From an uncultured Clostridia bacterium (GTDB lineage: Bacteria; Bacillota; Clostridia; Oscillospirales; Acutalibacteraceae), in NCBI GenBank assembly GCA_946535695.1, contig CAMNDS010000019.1:1-10214 (forward strand): DNA of 10,214 nt. Reading direction: 5' to 3'. Positions within the stretch are counted from its first letter, which is position 1, and each line of letters starts with the position of its first letter. Of this stretch, positions 1 to 6,537 are shown piece after piece. Under the pieces are notes generated by a model, which did not search any database, had not been told where the DNA came from, and saw nothing but the letters and a program-made list of their open reading frames with translations. The position numbers were made by a program, and so were the translations under genes.

Positions 1-2
1 TA

Positions 3-1511
3 TGGCAATATTTTGGAATTTTAAATAAAAATAAAGGTTGGCATGATTTTGATTTTATTGACAATACTCATGAATTTTTAAATTCTGGAACCGTAATTTT
101 AAGCCACAGTGGCGAGATGCTTCCGGTTGACGAAAATTATTTAATAAAATGCAAACTTGAAAAATCGGATTATGATTTTATGCCAAAAATTTCAAAGATA
201 AAAATGAATATTTTTGAAGTTGTTCAGCAAGATACTCAATGTGAAAGTATTTTTATAAAAAAATCCGAAATTAAAATAAATGGAGATACCGCAAAGTTCG
301 AAGTGAGCTCCCATTTGAGTTTATATGGTAAACATTTGCTTTATTTAAAAAACCAAGAATATTGGACTATTTTTGAAAGATTTAAGGCTAATCCGAATGC
401 TGAAAAAAATGTTTGTGAGTTTGAAATTCCGAACCAAAATTTTGAAGATTTTAACCAAGATGATACTGTGTTTTTACTTGTTTATTATTTAAAAGATTTT
501 GAAAATAAAATAATCATCGGCAGTGGAACGGGATTTTCTAATATAACTTTTGAACAAAATTTTGAAGATTTAACAATTTATGATAAATGCAAAGTTATGG
601 TCGGCGAAAAAAATAAAAGAAATTTATCTTTTAAGATTTGGGATAGAGTTGAAGATTTTTTTATGTCTTCAAAGTTTGATAATCATTTTGTTTACGAAGA
701 AAACGCAAAAATAATCGCATTTGGAGATAACCATCACGGTGCAGTGCCCGAAAATGAAAGAAATAATATCAGATTTTGTGAGCTTTGTTTTACAAAAGGG
801 CAAGAATCTAATATACGAGAAAATATGATAAAAGATGTAGAAACCCAAAACGAAATCTTAAAAAATTCAAGTATAAACCAAATTTCTACCGCTACCGGCG
901 GACAAGATGACGAAACTTTGGAAAATGCTGAAAATCGTGCGCTTAATTTGTTCAAAGATATCAAAAGAGCTGTTACAGCTGATGATTATATCGAAATAAT
1001 AAAAAAAACTCCCGGAATAATATTAAAAGATGTATCAATTGCTCCGAACAATGAAAAATTACTTCAGAACAAAATTTGCATAGCAATAAGAATTCCTGAA
1101 AAAAACTATGTTCCTGATTCTTATAAAAAAAATATAATAACTTGGTTTGAAAATTTTAGACTAATAAATACTCAAATTGAACTTTTAGACCCAATTATTG
1201 TAAAAATAGATTTAAAAATCAAAATAACTCTTAAGCCTGGCTATGCTTTCAATAAACAAATTATGGATGAAAATTTAGAAAATTTTTTTAAAAAAATAAA
1301 CCGAAAAATGGGGCAGACCTTAATTTATGGTGATTTATTTGACACTATTGAACGATTTGAATTCGTTGATTATTTGAATAATCTCGAAATAACATCAGAT
1401 ATCAATAATTTGGAAAACAAATCGGATTATGATAATATAGTGGTACCCATGAATGCCACTTATGAACTCAGCAATGTCGTTGTAGTCCCACTTTTAAACA
1501 CAGATATTTAG
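3..1511 (+). CDS. Baseplate J-like protein of a contractile tail or injection system (5' end off-window)
   Basis: The reading frame is open from the first bases, so this is the C-terminal 502 residues of a longer protein; the ATG at 117 is internal. The fragment matches the layout of the putative baseplate assembly / gp6 (J)-like family. An early segment has W-H-D-F-D-F-I-D-N-T followed by an F-x-x-S-G motif (about 39-90). A characteristic A-F-G-D-N-x-x-G-A-V-P stretch lies near 711-755. The family hallmark T-A-T-G-G-x-D-x-E-T-L-E-x-A, then R-A-V-T-A-D-D-Y, lies at about 885-1000. A C-terminal part resembling the usual end of the family follows. In known systems these proteins form the wedges of the baseplate under a contractile sheath. 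It ends in TAG at 1509-1511, overlapping the Shine-Dalgarno site of the next gene, so the two are probably co-transcribed. Whether the system is a prophage tail, a tailocin, an extracellular injection system or a type VI-like apparatus cannot be decided from one subunit. Confidence 0.85.
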   Translation, partial: WQYFGILNKNKGWHDFDFIDNTHEFLNSGTVILSHSGEMLPVDENYLIKCKLEKSDYDFMPKISKIKMNIFEVVQQDTQCESIFIKKSEIKINGDTAKFEVSSHLSLYGKHLLYLKNQEYWTIFERFKANPNAEKNVCEFEIPNQNFEDFNQDDTVFLLVYYLKDFENKIIIGSGTGFSNITFEQNFEDLTIYDKCKVMVGEKNKRNLSFKIWDRVEDFFMSSKFDNHFVYEENAKIIAFGDNHHGAVPENERNNIRFCELCFTKGQESNIRENMIKDVETQNEILKNSSINQISTATGGQDDETLENAENRALNLFKDIKRAVTADDYIEIIKKTPGIILKDVSIAPNNEKLLQNKICIAIRIPEKNYVPDSYKKNIITWFENFRLINTQIELLDPIIVKIDLKIKITLKPGYAFNKQIMDENLENFFKKINRKMGQTLIYGDLFDTIERFEFVDYLNNLEITSDINNLENKSDYDNIVVPMNATYELSNVVVVPLLNTDI

Positions 1512-1518
1512 GAGAATT

Positions 1519-1806
1519 ATGAAAAAAAGAATAATTATAACTGTTTTAGTATTATTTCTATTATTTTTCGCTTATAAAAAAATTTCTAATTTTTTTAAAA
1601 ACGAAGAAATTGACGAAAATGTTTTTTCAGTTGTTAAATCACAAAACACTCTTACCGAAAATTGGCTTATTTATGTTGGCGCTTTATTAATTTTAGTTTC
1701 GATAACAGGAATAATATTAACACTTAGATCAATTAAATTTAAAAATAAAAGTAAAAAAACTAGTTTCCCAGAAAAAAGTAAAGATTTTGAAGATTTATAC
1801 AGTTAA
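1519..1806 (+). CDS. Small two-helix membrane protein downstream of the baseplate gene
   Basis: This 95-residue protein is not recognisable by family. It starts with ATG 4 nt after AGGAG (1510-1514), which overlaps the baseplate stop codon, so translation is probably coupled. Two hydrophobic segments are visible, at residues about 5-19 and 49-69. Basic residues lie at the N-terminus (KKR) and after the second helix (R-S-I-K-F-K-N-K-S-K-K), while the 28-residue connecting loop is mixed in charge. This predicts a hairpin with both ends in the cytoplasm. The position suggests it belongs to the same operon as the baseplate gene and could anchor or accompany the apparatus at the membrane, but that is inferred from context alone. 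The final residues are acidic and contain no domain I recognise. Confidence 0.75.
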   Translation: MKKRIIITVLVLFLLFFAYKKISNFFKNEEIDENVFSVVKSQNTLTENWLIYVGALLILVSITGIILTLRSIKFKNKSKKTSFPEKSKDFEDLYS

Positions 1807-1847
1807 AACTTAAAACAGTTAAAAATAAAAAAGGAAGTGCTTTTAAA

Positions 1848-3113
1848 TTGGAAAAAATTATTAATTATAATATTTGCGACGGAATAAATTTTTCACATAT
1901 TAAAACTAAAAAATTTAAGAATGCGTGTATCGCAGTAACATTTTTTGTACCTCTGAATAAAAATTTAGTTTCTGGATTTTCGGTATTAATAAGTGTTCTT
2001 TCAGATTCGTGTAAAAAATTCCAAAATTTCCGATCTCTTAATGAATATATCGAAGAAATATATGGAGCAAACTTAGATTACGATGTTTCGAAAATCGGCA
2101 ATTATCAAATGCTTGAACTTTATATTTCAGCGCTTGATGATAAGTTTACTGCAAATCATGAAAAAAATACTGAAAAAATTGCTGATTTATTATATGAATT
2201 AGTTTTTAATCCTTTAATTAATGATAAAAAATTTGATGAAAATATTGTTTTAAAACGGAAAAATGAAATAATCGAACTTATCGATAACCAAATTTCTGAT
2301 AAACGTACTTGGAGCATGATAAGATGTAATCAAATTATGTTTGAAAATGAAAAATGTGGGATTCGAAAATACGGCACCAAAGGGGATGTGCAAAAAATAA
2401 ATGAAAAAAATTTATTTGAATTTTACACAAAATTAATTCAAAATTCTCGTATAAAAATTTCGATGATAACTGACTGCGACTGCCAAAATATAGTAAATAA
2501 ATTCAAAGAATATTTTTCAAAAATAAATAGGAATCCTGATTTTAATTTTAAAAAAGTTAATATAACAACGCCTGAAAAAGTAAAGGAAGTTAAAGAAAAA
2601 ATGAAAGTTGAGCAGTGCAAATTGGTCATGGGGTTTAGAACTCCTTTTATAAAGCCTGATACTCATAATATGTCGCTTGCCTCTGCTATTTTGGGCGGGT
2701 TGCCAACTTCGAAACTTTTTATGAACGTGCGAGAAAAAATGAACCTTTGCTATTATTGCACATCTATGCTTGATGCCGGCACCGGAGCTTTGTATATTTC
2801 AAGCGGTGTTGAGGAATCGAATTGCGAGAAAGCTAAAAACGAAATTTTAAATCAAATAAAATTAATGCAAAACGGAGAAATTACTGATGATGAGTTGAAT
2901 GAAGCTAAAAGCTTTTTAACACAGCATTTAAAATCAATTTCGGATAAAATAAGCACTCTTTACGAGTGGTACTTAGGACAATATCCTTTTAGTTTAGAAG
3001 AGTCGCCCGAGGAGTACTCTGAAAAGATTGCCGGGGCTTCAAAAAAGGATATTGTCGATTGTATTTCTAAAATTTCGCTTGATACGGTTTATGTTTTAAC
3101 AGGAGGTAAATAA
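1848..3113 (+). CDS. M16-family zinc-peptidase-like protein, non-catalytic subunit (YmfF-type)
   Basis: This 421-residue protein has the two-lobe M16 (pitrilysin/insulinase) organisation. The zinc motif HxxEH expected around residues 45-55 is absent; the corresponding stretch reads S-G-F-S-V-L-I-S-V-L-S-D. The C-terminal lobe keeps the family's glycine-rich L-G-G-L-P-T-S-K-L-F at 282-291 and the substrate-binding Arg/Tyr motif V-R-E-K-M-N-L-C-Y-Y at 294-303. An inactive subunit that supplies Arg/Tyr next to an active HxxEH subunit is the known arrangement of bacterial M16 heterodimers and of the Bacillus YmfF/YmfH pair, which is linked to elongation factor P modification. The start is TTG at 1848, preceded by AAGGAAG at 1831-1837 with a 10-nt spacer; no ATG fits. 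It lies 41 nt after the small membrane protein and 1 nt before its partner gene. No EF-P gene is in view, so the EF-P role is by family only. Confidence 0.85.
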   Translation: MEKIINYNICDGINFSHIKTKKFKNACIAVTFFVPLNKNLVSGFSVLISVLSDSCKKFQNFRSLNEYIEEIYGANLDYDVSKIGNYQMLELYISALDDKFTANHEKNTEKIADLLYELVFNPLINDKKFDENIVLKRKNEIIELIDNQISDKRTWSMIRCNQIMFENEKCGIRKYGTKGDVQKINEKNLFEFYTKLIQNSRIKISMITDCDCQNIVNKFKEYFSKINRNPDFNFKKVNITTPEKVKEVKEKMKVEQCKLVMGFRTPFIKPDTHNMSLASAILGGLPTSKLFMNVREKMNLCYYCTSMLDAGTGALYISSGVEESNCEKAKNEILNQIKLMQNGEITDDELNEAKSFLTQHLKSISDKISTLYEWYLGQYPFSLEESPEEYSEKIAGASKKDIVDCISKISLDTVYVLTGGK

Positions 3114-3114
3114 A

Positions 3115-4383
3115 ATGCAAATTTTTCAAAATGATATTCTAAACGAAAATTATTTTTTTCATAAACATAGTTCAGGGCTTAAAATTTATCTTTGCCCGAA
3201 AAAAGATTTTCAGAGCTATTTTGCGATAATTGGTACTAAATATGGTTCTATAAACAGAAATTTTAGGTTAAATTCACAGTTAATCGAAACCCCTGCGGGA
3301 ATTGCTCACTTTTTGGAGCACAAGCTTTTTGAGTGCAAAAATGGCGATGCTTTTAATCTTTTCAGCAAGCTCGGCGCTTCGGCAAATGCTTATACTTCGT
3401 ATGAAAAAACCGCCTATTTATTTTCTTGCACTGATAATTTTAAAAAATCTTTAAAAATTTTGTTGGATTTCGTTCAGGAGCCCTATTTCACTCAGGAGGG
3501 CGTCTTAAAGGAGCGCGGCATCATCGAGCAAGAAATCAAAATGTATTCCGACAGCCCCGAATGGCAGGTTAATCTGAACCTTTTAAGGGCGATTTACAAA
3601 AATCATCCTGTTCGCGAGGATATCGCCGGCTCGGTTGAGTCGATATCTCATATTACGCCGGATTTGTTAAATAAATGTTACGAAGCTTTTTACGATTTTT
3701 CCAACATGACTTTTTGTTTGGTCGGGAATTTTGAACCTGATGATATTATTGAATTTATTGACAAAAATATAACAAAAAAGGCTGCTAAAACTAATGTTGA
3801 GCCAATTTTTCCAAACGAGCCTGATGAAATTTGTGAGCCATCAATTTCTCAAAAAATGGAAGTTGCAACACCTCTTTTTGCTATTGGATTTAAACATAAA
3901 ATGCCAAATATAAGAATGAGCTGCCAGGAATTTGTTGCTACCGAACTTATTTTGCAAACTTTAATGTTAAAATCAGGGAGTTTATACAATAAATTGTTAA
4001 ACAAAAATCTTATTACTACCAACAGTTTTGAGCACGAACTTTTAGAAGGTCCGTTTTATGCGTCGTCAACTTTTTCAGGTGAATCGAAAAATCCGGATGA
4101 AGTTGCTAAGGTTATATTTGACGAAATTAACAGTATTTGTCAAAAAGGCATCGATGAAAAGCAATTTGAACGGGCAAAAAAGTGCTATTATGCCGAGGTG
4201 GTTTCGGTTTTCAACAGAGTGTCATCCATCGGCAACAACTTGCTGGACCTCGATTTTGCAGGATATAATATTTTTGATCTCATCAAAAGCATACAAAACA
4301 TGAGTTTTGAAACTTGCAGCTCAAAACTCAATGGTCAATTTGATAGCAGTAAAAAAGCATTTTCAAAAATTATTATACTTTAA
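3115..4383 (+). CDS. M16-family zinc metallopeptidase, catalytic subunit (YmfH-type)
   Basis: This 422-residue protein carries the inverted zinc motif H-F-L-E-H at residues 65-69 (catalytic Glu68, zinc ligands His65 and His69). A downstream E-R-G-I-I-E-Q-E-I stretch at 133-141 includes the expected third ligand, most likely Glu140. The following S-A-N-A-Y-T-S-Y-E-K-T-A-Y segment at 89-101 is typical of the family. The C-terminal lobe runs to the end, and the total length is normal. The ATG lies 8 nt after a strong AGGAGG (3101-3106) that sits inside the end of the preceding gene, so the two subunits are translated as a coupled pair. It probably cleaves peptides in a chamber formed with the upstream inactive subunit. 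Its last 11 bases overlap the convergent gene on the other strand. The central region (about 3290-3650) is visibly richer in G and C than the rest, consistent with stronger constraint around the catalytic lobe. Confidence 0.88.
   Translation: MQIFQNDILNENYFFHKHSSGLKIYLCPKKDFQSYFAIIGTKYGSINRNFRLNSQLIETPAGIAHFLEHKLFECKNGDAFNLFSKLGASANAYTSYEKTAYLFSCTDNFKKSLKILLDFVQEPYFTQEGVLKERGIIEQEIKMYSDSPEWQVNLNLLRAIYKNHPVREDIAGSVESISHITPDLLNKCYEAFYDFSNMTFCLVGNFEPDDIIEFIDKNITKKAAKTNVEPIFPNEPDEICEPSISQKMEVATPLFAIGFKHKMPNIRMSCQEFVATELILQTLMLKSGSLYNKLLNKNLITTNSFEHELLEGPFYASSTFSGESKNPDEVAKVIFDEINSICQKGIDEKQFERAKKCYYAEVVSVFNRVSSIGNNLLDLDFAGYNIFDLIKSIQNMSFETCSSKLNGQFDSSKKAFSKIIIL
4301..4330 (-). terminator. Perfect 10-bp inverted repeat, possible terminator for the minus-strand genes
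   Basis: TGAGTTTTGA (4301-4310) and TCAAAACTCA (4321-4330) are exact reverse complements separated by 10 nt. Read on the minus strand, the hairpin begins 43 nt after the stop of the paralog gene ending at 4373 and is followed by a T-rich stretch (TGTTTTGTATGCTTTTG). The stem has only three G/C pairs and the T-run is interrupted, so it would be a weak intrinsic terminator. It lies inside the C-terminal coding region of the M16 peptidase, so chance is possible. Confidence 0.35.
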
Positions 4384-5278
4384 TTCCAAGCTGATCTACT
4401 CCTTGGTCATAAAATGAAAAGAAATCACCAGGTTCTACAATGTTAAGGCTAATTCCAATCCAAGCAGTGTCTTTTATACATAAAATATCAAAATCGCTAA
4501 TCTTCTTTCCACTCGAAGTAATAGATGTCTTCGTAACTTTTTTTAGTCTATTCTCCGTATCACTGCTATTCTTAATACAAACTGCATACATGTTCTCTGC
4601 AATATTGTAAATTTTAACTGGATCACTATTTGTAATTCCAGCACGTTGTAATACTGACCATACTCCTTTATTACCATTGTTAGCAACTTTACCATTTACT
4701 TGTAAATTGTCAAAATGAAACTTAAAATTATCTTTTGGTTGTTGTTGTTGTGGTTGTGGTTGTGGTTGGTTTTCTTCTTTGTTTTCTTCTTTGTTTTCTT
4801 GGGCTTGGTTATCTTTGTTTTCTTGGTTTTCTTTGTTTTCTTTGTTTTCTTTGTTTTCTTTGTTTTCTTTGTTTTCTTGGTTTTCTTTGTTTTCTTGGTT
4901 TTCTGTTACATTTTTCTGACTATCAAGCTTACCGCCTTTATCACCAGGCTTACCGTTAGGTTTTCCATCGCTGGACTTGCCAAGCTTTGTTGCAATTACA
5001 GGCACACCAACCAAAAAACCAAGAGCAGTAACCAACCCAAAACCCGATTTAATCGGATTCGCTTTTACTAAATCAAATGCCTTTGTAAAAAAACCTTTAT
5101 TTTCAGTTCTGTTCAAGCTCAAAGACTTTGAAGAAGCTTTTGCTTTAACTCCTGTTGTAACCAGCGATTTACTTTTTTTATTCTTTAAGGCTGCCGAAGC
5201 ACCATCACCGCCAAAAGCTCCCGAAAATGCACAAATTGCTGCTAAAATCTTTTTAAAATTACGTTTATTCTTGTTCAT
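4373..5278 (-). CDS. Unrecognised membrane/exported protein with ENK-repeat linker (paralog A)
   Basis: I do not recognise this 301-residue protein. The start at 5278 is chosen because AAGGAG (5288-5293) lies 9 nt upstream; an upstream in-frame ATG at 5299 overlaps that site and is unlikely. Residues 1-30 look like a signal peptide: a basic K-N-K-R-N-F-K-K, a hydrophobic core I-L-A-A-I-C-A-F, then G-A-S-A-A. A second hydrophobic segment spans about 79-97 after the conserved K-A-N-P-I-K-S. Residues 103-120 are Gly/Lys/Pro-rich. Residues 126-170 are ENK/ENQ repeats and 171-181 are Pro/Gln repeats. A roughly 120-residue C-terminal domain follows. The gene is a tandem paralog of 5486-6442: the N-termini are nearly identical, the linkers are unrelated, and the C-terminal domains are only weakly alike (shared patterns such as V-K-I-Y...Y-A-V). 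Its own promoter is at 5374-5402. The 3' end overlaps the convergent M16 gene. Function is unknown. Confidence 0.82.
   Translation of the reverse strand: MNKNKRNFKKILAAICAFSGAFGGDGASAALKNKKSKSLVTTGVKAKASSKSLSLNRTENKGFFTKAFDLVKANPIKSGFGLVTALGFLVGVPVIATKLGKSSDGKPNGKPGDKGGKLDSQKNVTENQENKENQENKENKENKENKENKENQENKDNQAQENKEENKEENQPQPQPQQQQPKDNFKFHFDNLQVNGKVANNGNKGVWSVLQRAGITNSDPVKIYNIAENMYAVCIKNSSDTENRLKKVTKTSITSSGKKISDFDILCIKDTAWIGISLNIVEPGDFFSFYDQGVDQLGIKV
4769..4903 (-). repeat. In-frame ENK/ENQ triplet-peptide repeat tract in paralog A
   Basis: On the + strand this is a run of TTTGTTTTC and TTGGTTTTC nine-base units, encoding about fifteen Glu-Asn-Lys or Glu-Asn-Gln tripeptides (residues 126-170 of paralog A) with a few interruptions (D-N-Q-A-Q, E-E). 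It continues into a Pro/Gln tract at 4737-4768. Because units are nine bases long, slippage would change linker length without shifting frame. Confidence 0.9.
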
Positions 5279-5302
5279 AAACACCATCTCCTTAAACATT
5301 TA

Positions 5303-5356
5303 TCAAGTATTATTATTAGCATAACAGCACCTACAAAATCCTATCATCAACGCCAT
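5303..5356 (-). CDS. Possible 17-codon leader ORF upstream of paralog A
   Basis: Within the leader an ATG at 5356 opens an ORF of 17 codons (M-A-L-M-I-G-F-C-R-C-C-Y-A-N-N-N-T) ending in TGA at 5303, 25 nt before the paralog A start. The same ORF exists in copy B. No good Shine-Dalgarno site precedes it. All four base differences between the copies change amino acids (three residues), so there is no sign of selection on the peptide. It may be a chance ORF in a conserved leader. Confidence 0.2.
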   Translation of the reverse strand: MALMIGFCRCCYANNNT

Positions 5357-5373
5357 GCACTAATTATGGCTAC

Positions 5374-5402
5374 GTTATATCAAACAAAAAATAATTTGTC
5401 AA
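5374..5402 (-). promoter_or_regulatory. Sigma-A-type promoter of paralog A
   Basis: Read on the minus strand: TTGACA (5402-5397), a 17-bp spacer, then TATAAC (5379-5374). This is a perfect -35 with optimal spacing and a -10 one base off consensus. Transcription would start near 5367 and give a leader of about 90 nt. The same promoter precedes the second paralog with an exact TATAAT. Confidence 0.8.
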
Positions 5403-5485
5403 GATAATTTTTTGCAATTTTTCAATAATTTTTTCTTTGCTGAAATTCATTATACTTAATTTTCTGTAACTTCACTTTCTTATTC

Positions 5486-6442
5486 TTAGATGACAACGTT
5501 CCTAATTTCTTCAACTTTAAATTCAACGGGCTCATTAATATTTTCTTTTTTAAATTTAAATCCAGGTCCTTTGGTCTCTTGCATAGCATAGGATTGTTTC
5601 TTAAAATTATAATTAATTTGAACAATAGCATACTTTTCATATTCTTTAATAAAATTACAGCTTTGTTTTATGTTGTCTTTTAAAGTAATAACAGCATACA
5701 GTTCCGAATTTGGATTTTTAAATATTTTAATATTTTCATCATCAAAATTTTTCACATATTTTTTAATTGTTTTTAACTTTTTATTAATTTTTTCAACTTC
5801 ATTATCACTTAATTTTAAAGTTCTAAATAATTTACCATCAAATTCGAAGTTAATATTATCTAATGGACCTTTAGATTTTAGACCTTTTTTTAGTTTTTCC
5901 ATTTCACGTTGTTCTTCTTCTTTTCCCCCTTGGTTTTGGCCTACTGATTCTTCTTCTCCCTCTTGGTTTTGGCCTACTGATTCTTCTTCTTCTCCCTCTT
6001 GGTTTTGGCCTACTGATTCTTCTTCTTCTCCCTCTTGGTTTTGTCCTTTGTCTTCGTTTTCTTCGTTTTTCTTTTTACTTTTTATATCAGATTTTCCACC
6101 AGGTTTACTCGGTCCTTTATCATCTTTCTTACCCTTAACCAACTTCGTTATAATTAAAGGCATACCGACAGCAACCGCAAGGCTACCGGCTGTTATCAAA
6201 ATAGATTTTATCGGATTTGCTTTTATTAAATCCCAAGTTTTTCCAAAGAAATTTTTATTTTCACATTTTCGGTTTAAACCAAACGATTTCTCAGAACTTT
6301 TTTTGTTAACAACAGTCTCGACCATCGGTTTAATTCGATTCTTTAAAGCCGCTGAAGCACCGCTGTTGTCACCGCCAAAAGTTCCCGAAAATGCACAAAT
6401 TGCTGCTAAAACTTTTTTAAAACTACGTTTATTCTTGTTCAT
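5486..6442 (-). CDS. Unrecognised membrane/exported protein with acidic 12-residue repeats (paralog B)
   Basis: This is a 318-residue paralog of the gene at 4373-5278, and I cannot assign it a function. The start at 6442 follows AAGGAG (6452-6457) by 9 nt, exactly as in paralog A; the ATG three codons upstream is too close to that site. Its order is: signal-peptide-like N-terminus (residues 1-32, K-N-K-R-S-F-K-K, then V-L-A-A-I-C-A-F, then G-A-S-A-A); D-L-I-K-A-N-P-I-K-S at 71-80; a hydrophobic segment at about 81-99; a strongly basic stretch K-L-V-K-G-K-K; an acidic repeat linker at 133-177; a Lys/Glu-rich, probably helical region at about 175-235; and a C-terminal domain. That domain shares short patterns with paralog A (N-F/I-x-F-x-F-D near its start, I-K-I-F...L-Y-A-V later). 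If the N-terminus is cleaved and the second segment spans the membrane, the C-terminal part would face the cytoplasm. Confidence 0.82.
   Translation of the reverse strand: MNKNKRSFKKVLAAICAFSGTFGGDNSGASAALKNRIKPMVETVVNKKSSEKSFGLNRKCENKNFFGKTWDLIKANPIKSILITAGSLAVAVGMPLIITKLVKGKKDDKGPSKPGGKSDIKSKKKNEENEDKGQNQEGEEEESVGQNQEGEEEESVGQNQEGEEESVGQNQGGKEEEQREMEKLKKGLKSKGPLDNINFEFDGKLFRTLKLSDNEVEKINKKLKTIKKYVKNFDDENIKIFKNPNSELYAVITLKDNIKQSCNFIKEYEKYAIVQINYNFKKQSYAMQETKGPGFKFKKENINEPVEFKVEEIRNVVI
5912..6046 (-). repeat. In-frame 36-bp repeats encoding GQNQEGEEEESV in paralog B
   Basis: There are three near-perfect units of 36, 36 and 33 bp, followed by a degenerate fourth. They encode G-Q-N-Q-E-G-E-E-E-E-S-V twice, then a copy one Glu shorter, then G-Q-N-Q-G-G-K-E-E-E (residues 133-177). 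DNA identity between units is almost complete, which indicates recent expansion. The one-codon difference shows in-frame slippage. Confidence 0.92.
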
Positions 6443-6466
6443 AAACACCATCTCCTTAAATATTTA

Positions 6467-6520
6467 TCAAGTATTATTATTAGCGCAACGGTACCTACAA
6501 AATCCTATCATCAACGCCAT
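6467..6520 (-). CDS. Possible 17-codon leader ORF upstream of paralog B
   Basis: This is the counterpart of the leader ORF at 5303-5356, with the same start, length and TGA stop. It encodes M-A-L-M-I-G-F-C-R-Y-R-C-A-N-N-N-T. Three residues differ from copy A and there are no indels. No convincing Shine-Dalgarno site precedes the ATG, so translation is uncertain. Confidence 0.2.
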   Translation of the reverse strand: MALMIGFCRYRCANNNT

Positions 6521-6537
6521 GCACTAATTATGATTAC

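Larger units (their letters stand above)
5181..5411 (-). repeat. Duplicated 5' cassette, copy A (promoter, leader and N-terminal codons)
   Basis: This 231-bp block is repeated as 6339-6575. It contains the promoter, the leader with its upstream ORF, the Shine-Dalgarno site and the first 32 or so codons of the paralog gene. The only length difference I see is a two-codon (6-bp) insertion in copy B. In the non-coding part I count about nine substitutions in roughly 135 bases, and the two copies have the same spacing throughout. Similarity falls sharply outside the block, into the linker and C-terminal coding regions. Confidence 0.9.

Noticed and set aside
4715..5071. Plus-strand ORFs rich in Phe/Val/Leu, looking like a hydrophobic membrane protein
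   Set aside because: They are the antisense of the ENK/ENQ repeat of paralog A; the reverse complement of GAAAACAAA reads as Phe/Leu/Val/Cys codons.
5422..5640. 72-codon minus-strand ORF overlapping the end of paralog B
   Set aside because: It is an alternative frame within paralog B with no recognisable product or Shine-Dalgarno site.
5912..6046. CRISPR-like array (regular 36-bp repeats)
   Set aside because: The units are directly adjacent without spacers and are in frame within a protein gene, so they are a coding tandem repeat.
5670..6527. 285-codon plus-strand ORF opposite paralog B
   Set aside because: It covers the promoter and repeats of paralog B in antisense, has no ribosome site, and its Ser/Pro/Trp repeats are the complement of the acidic repeat. 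Paralogy and the start context support the minus-strand gene.
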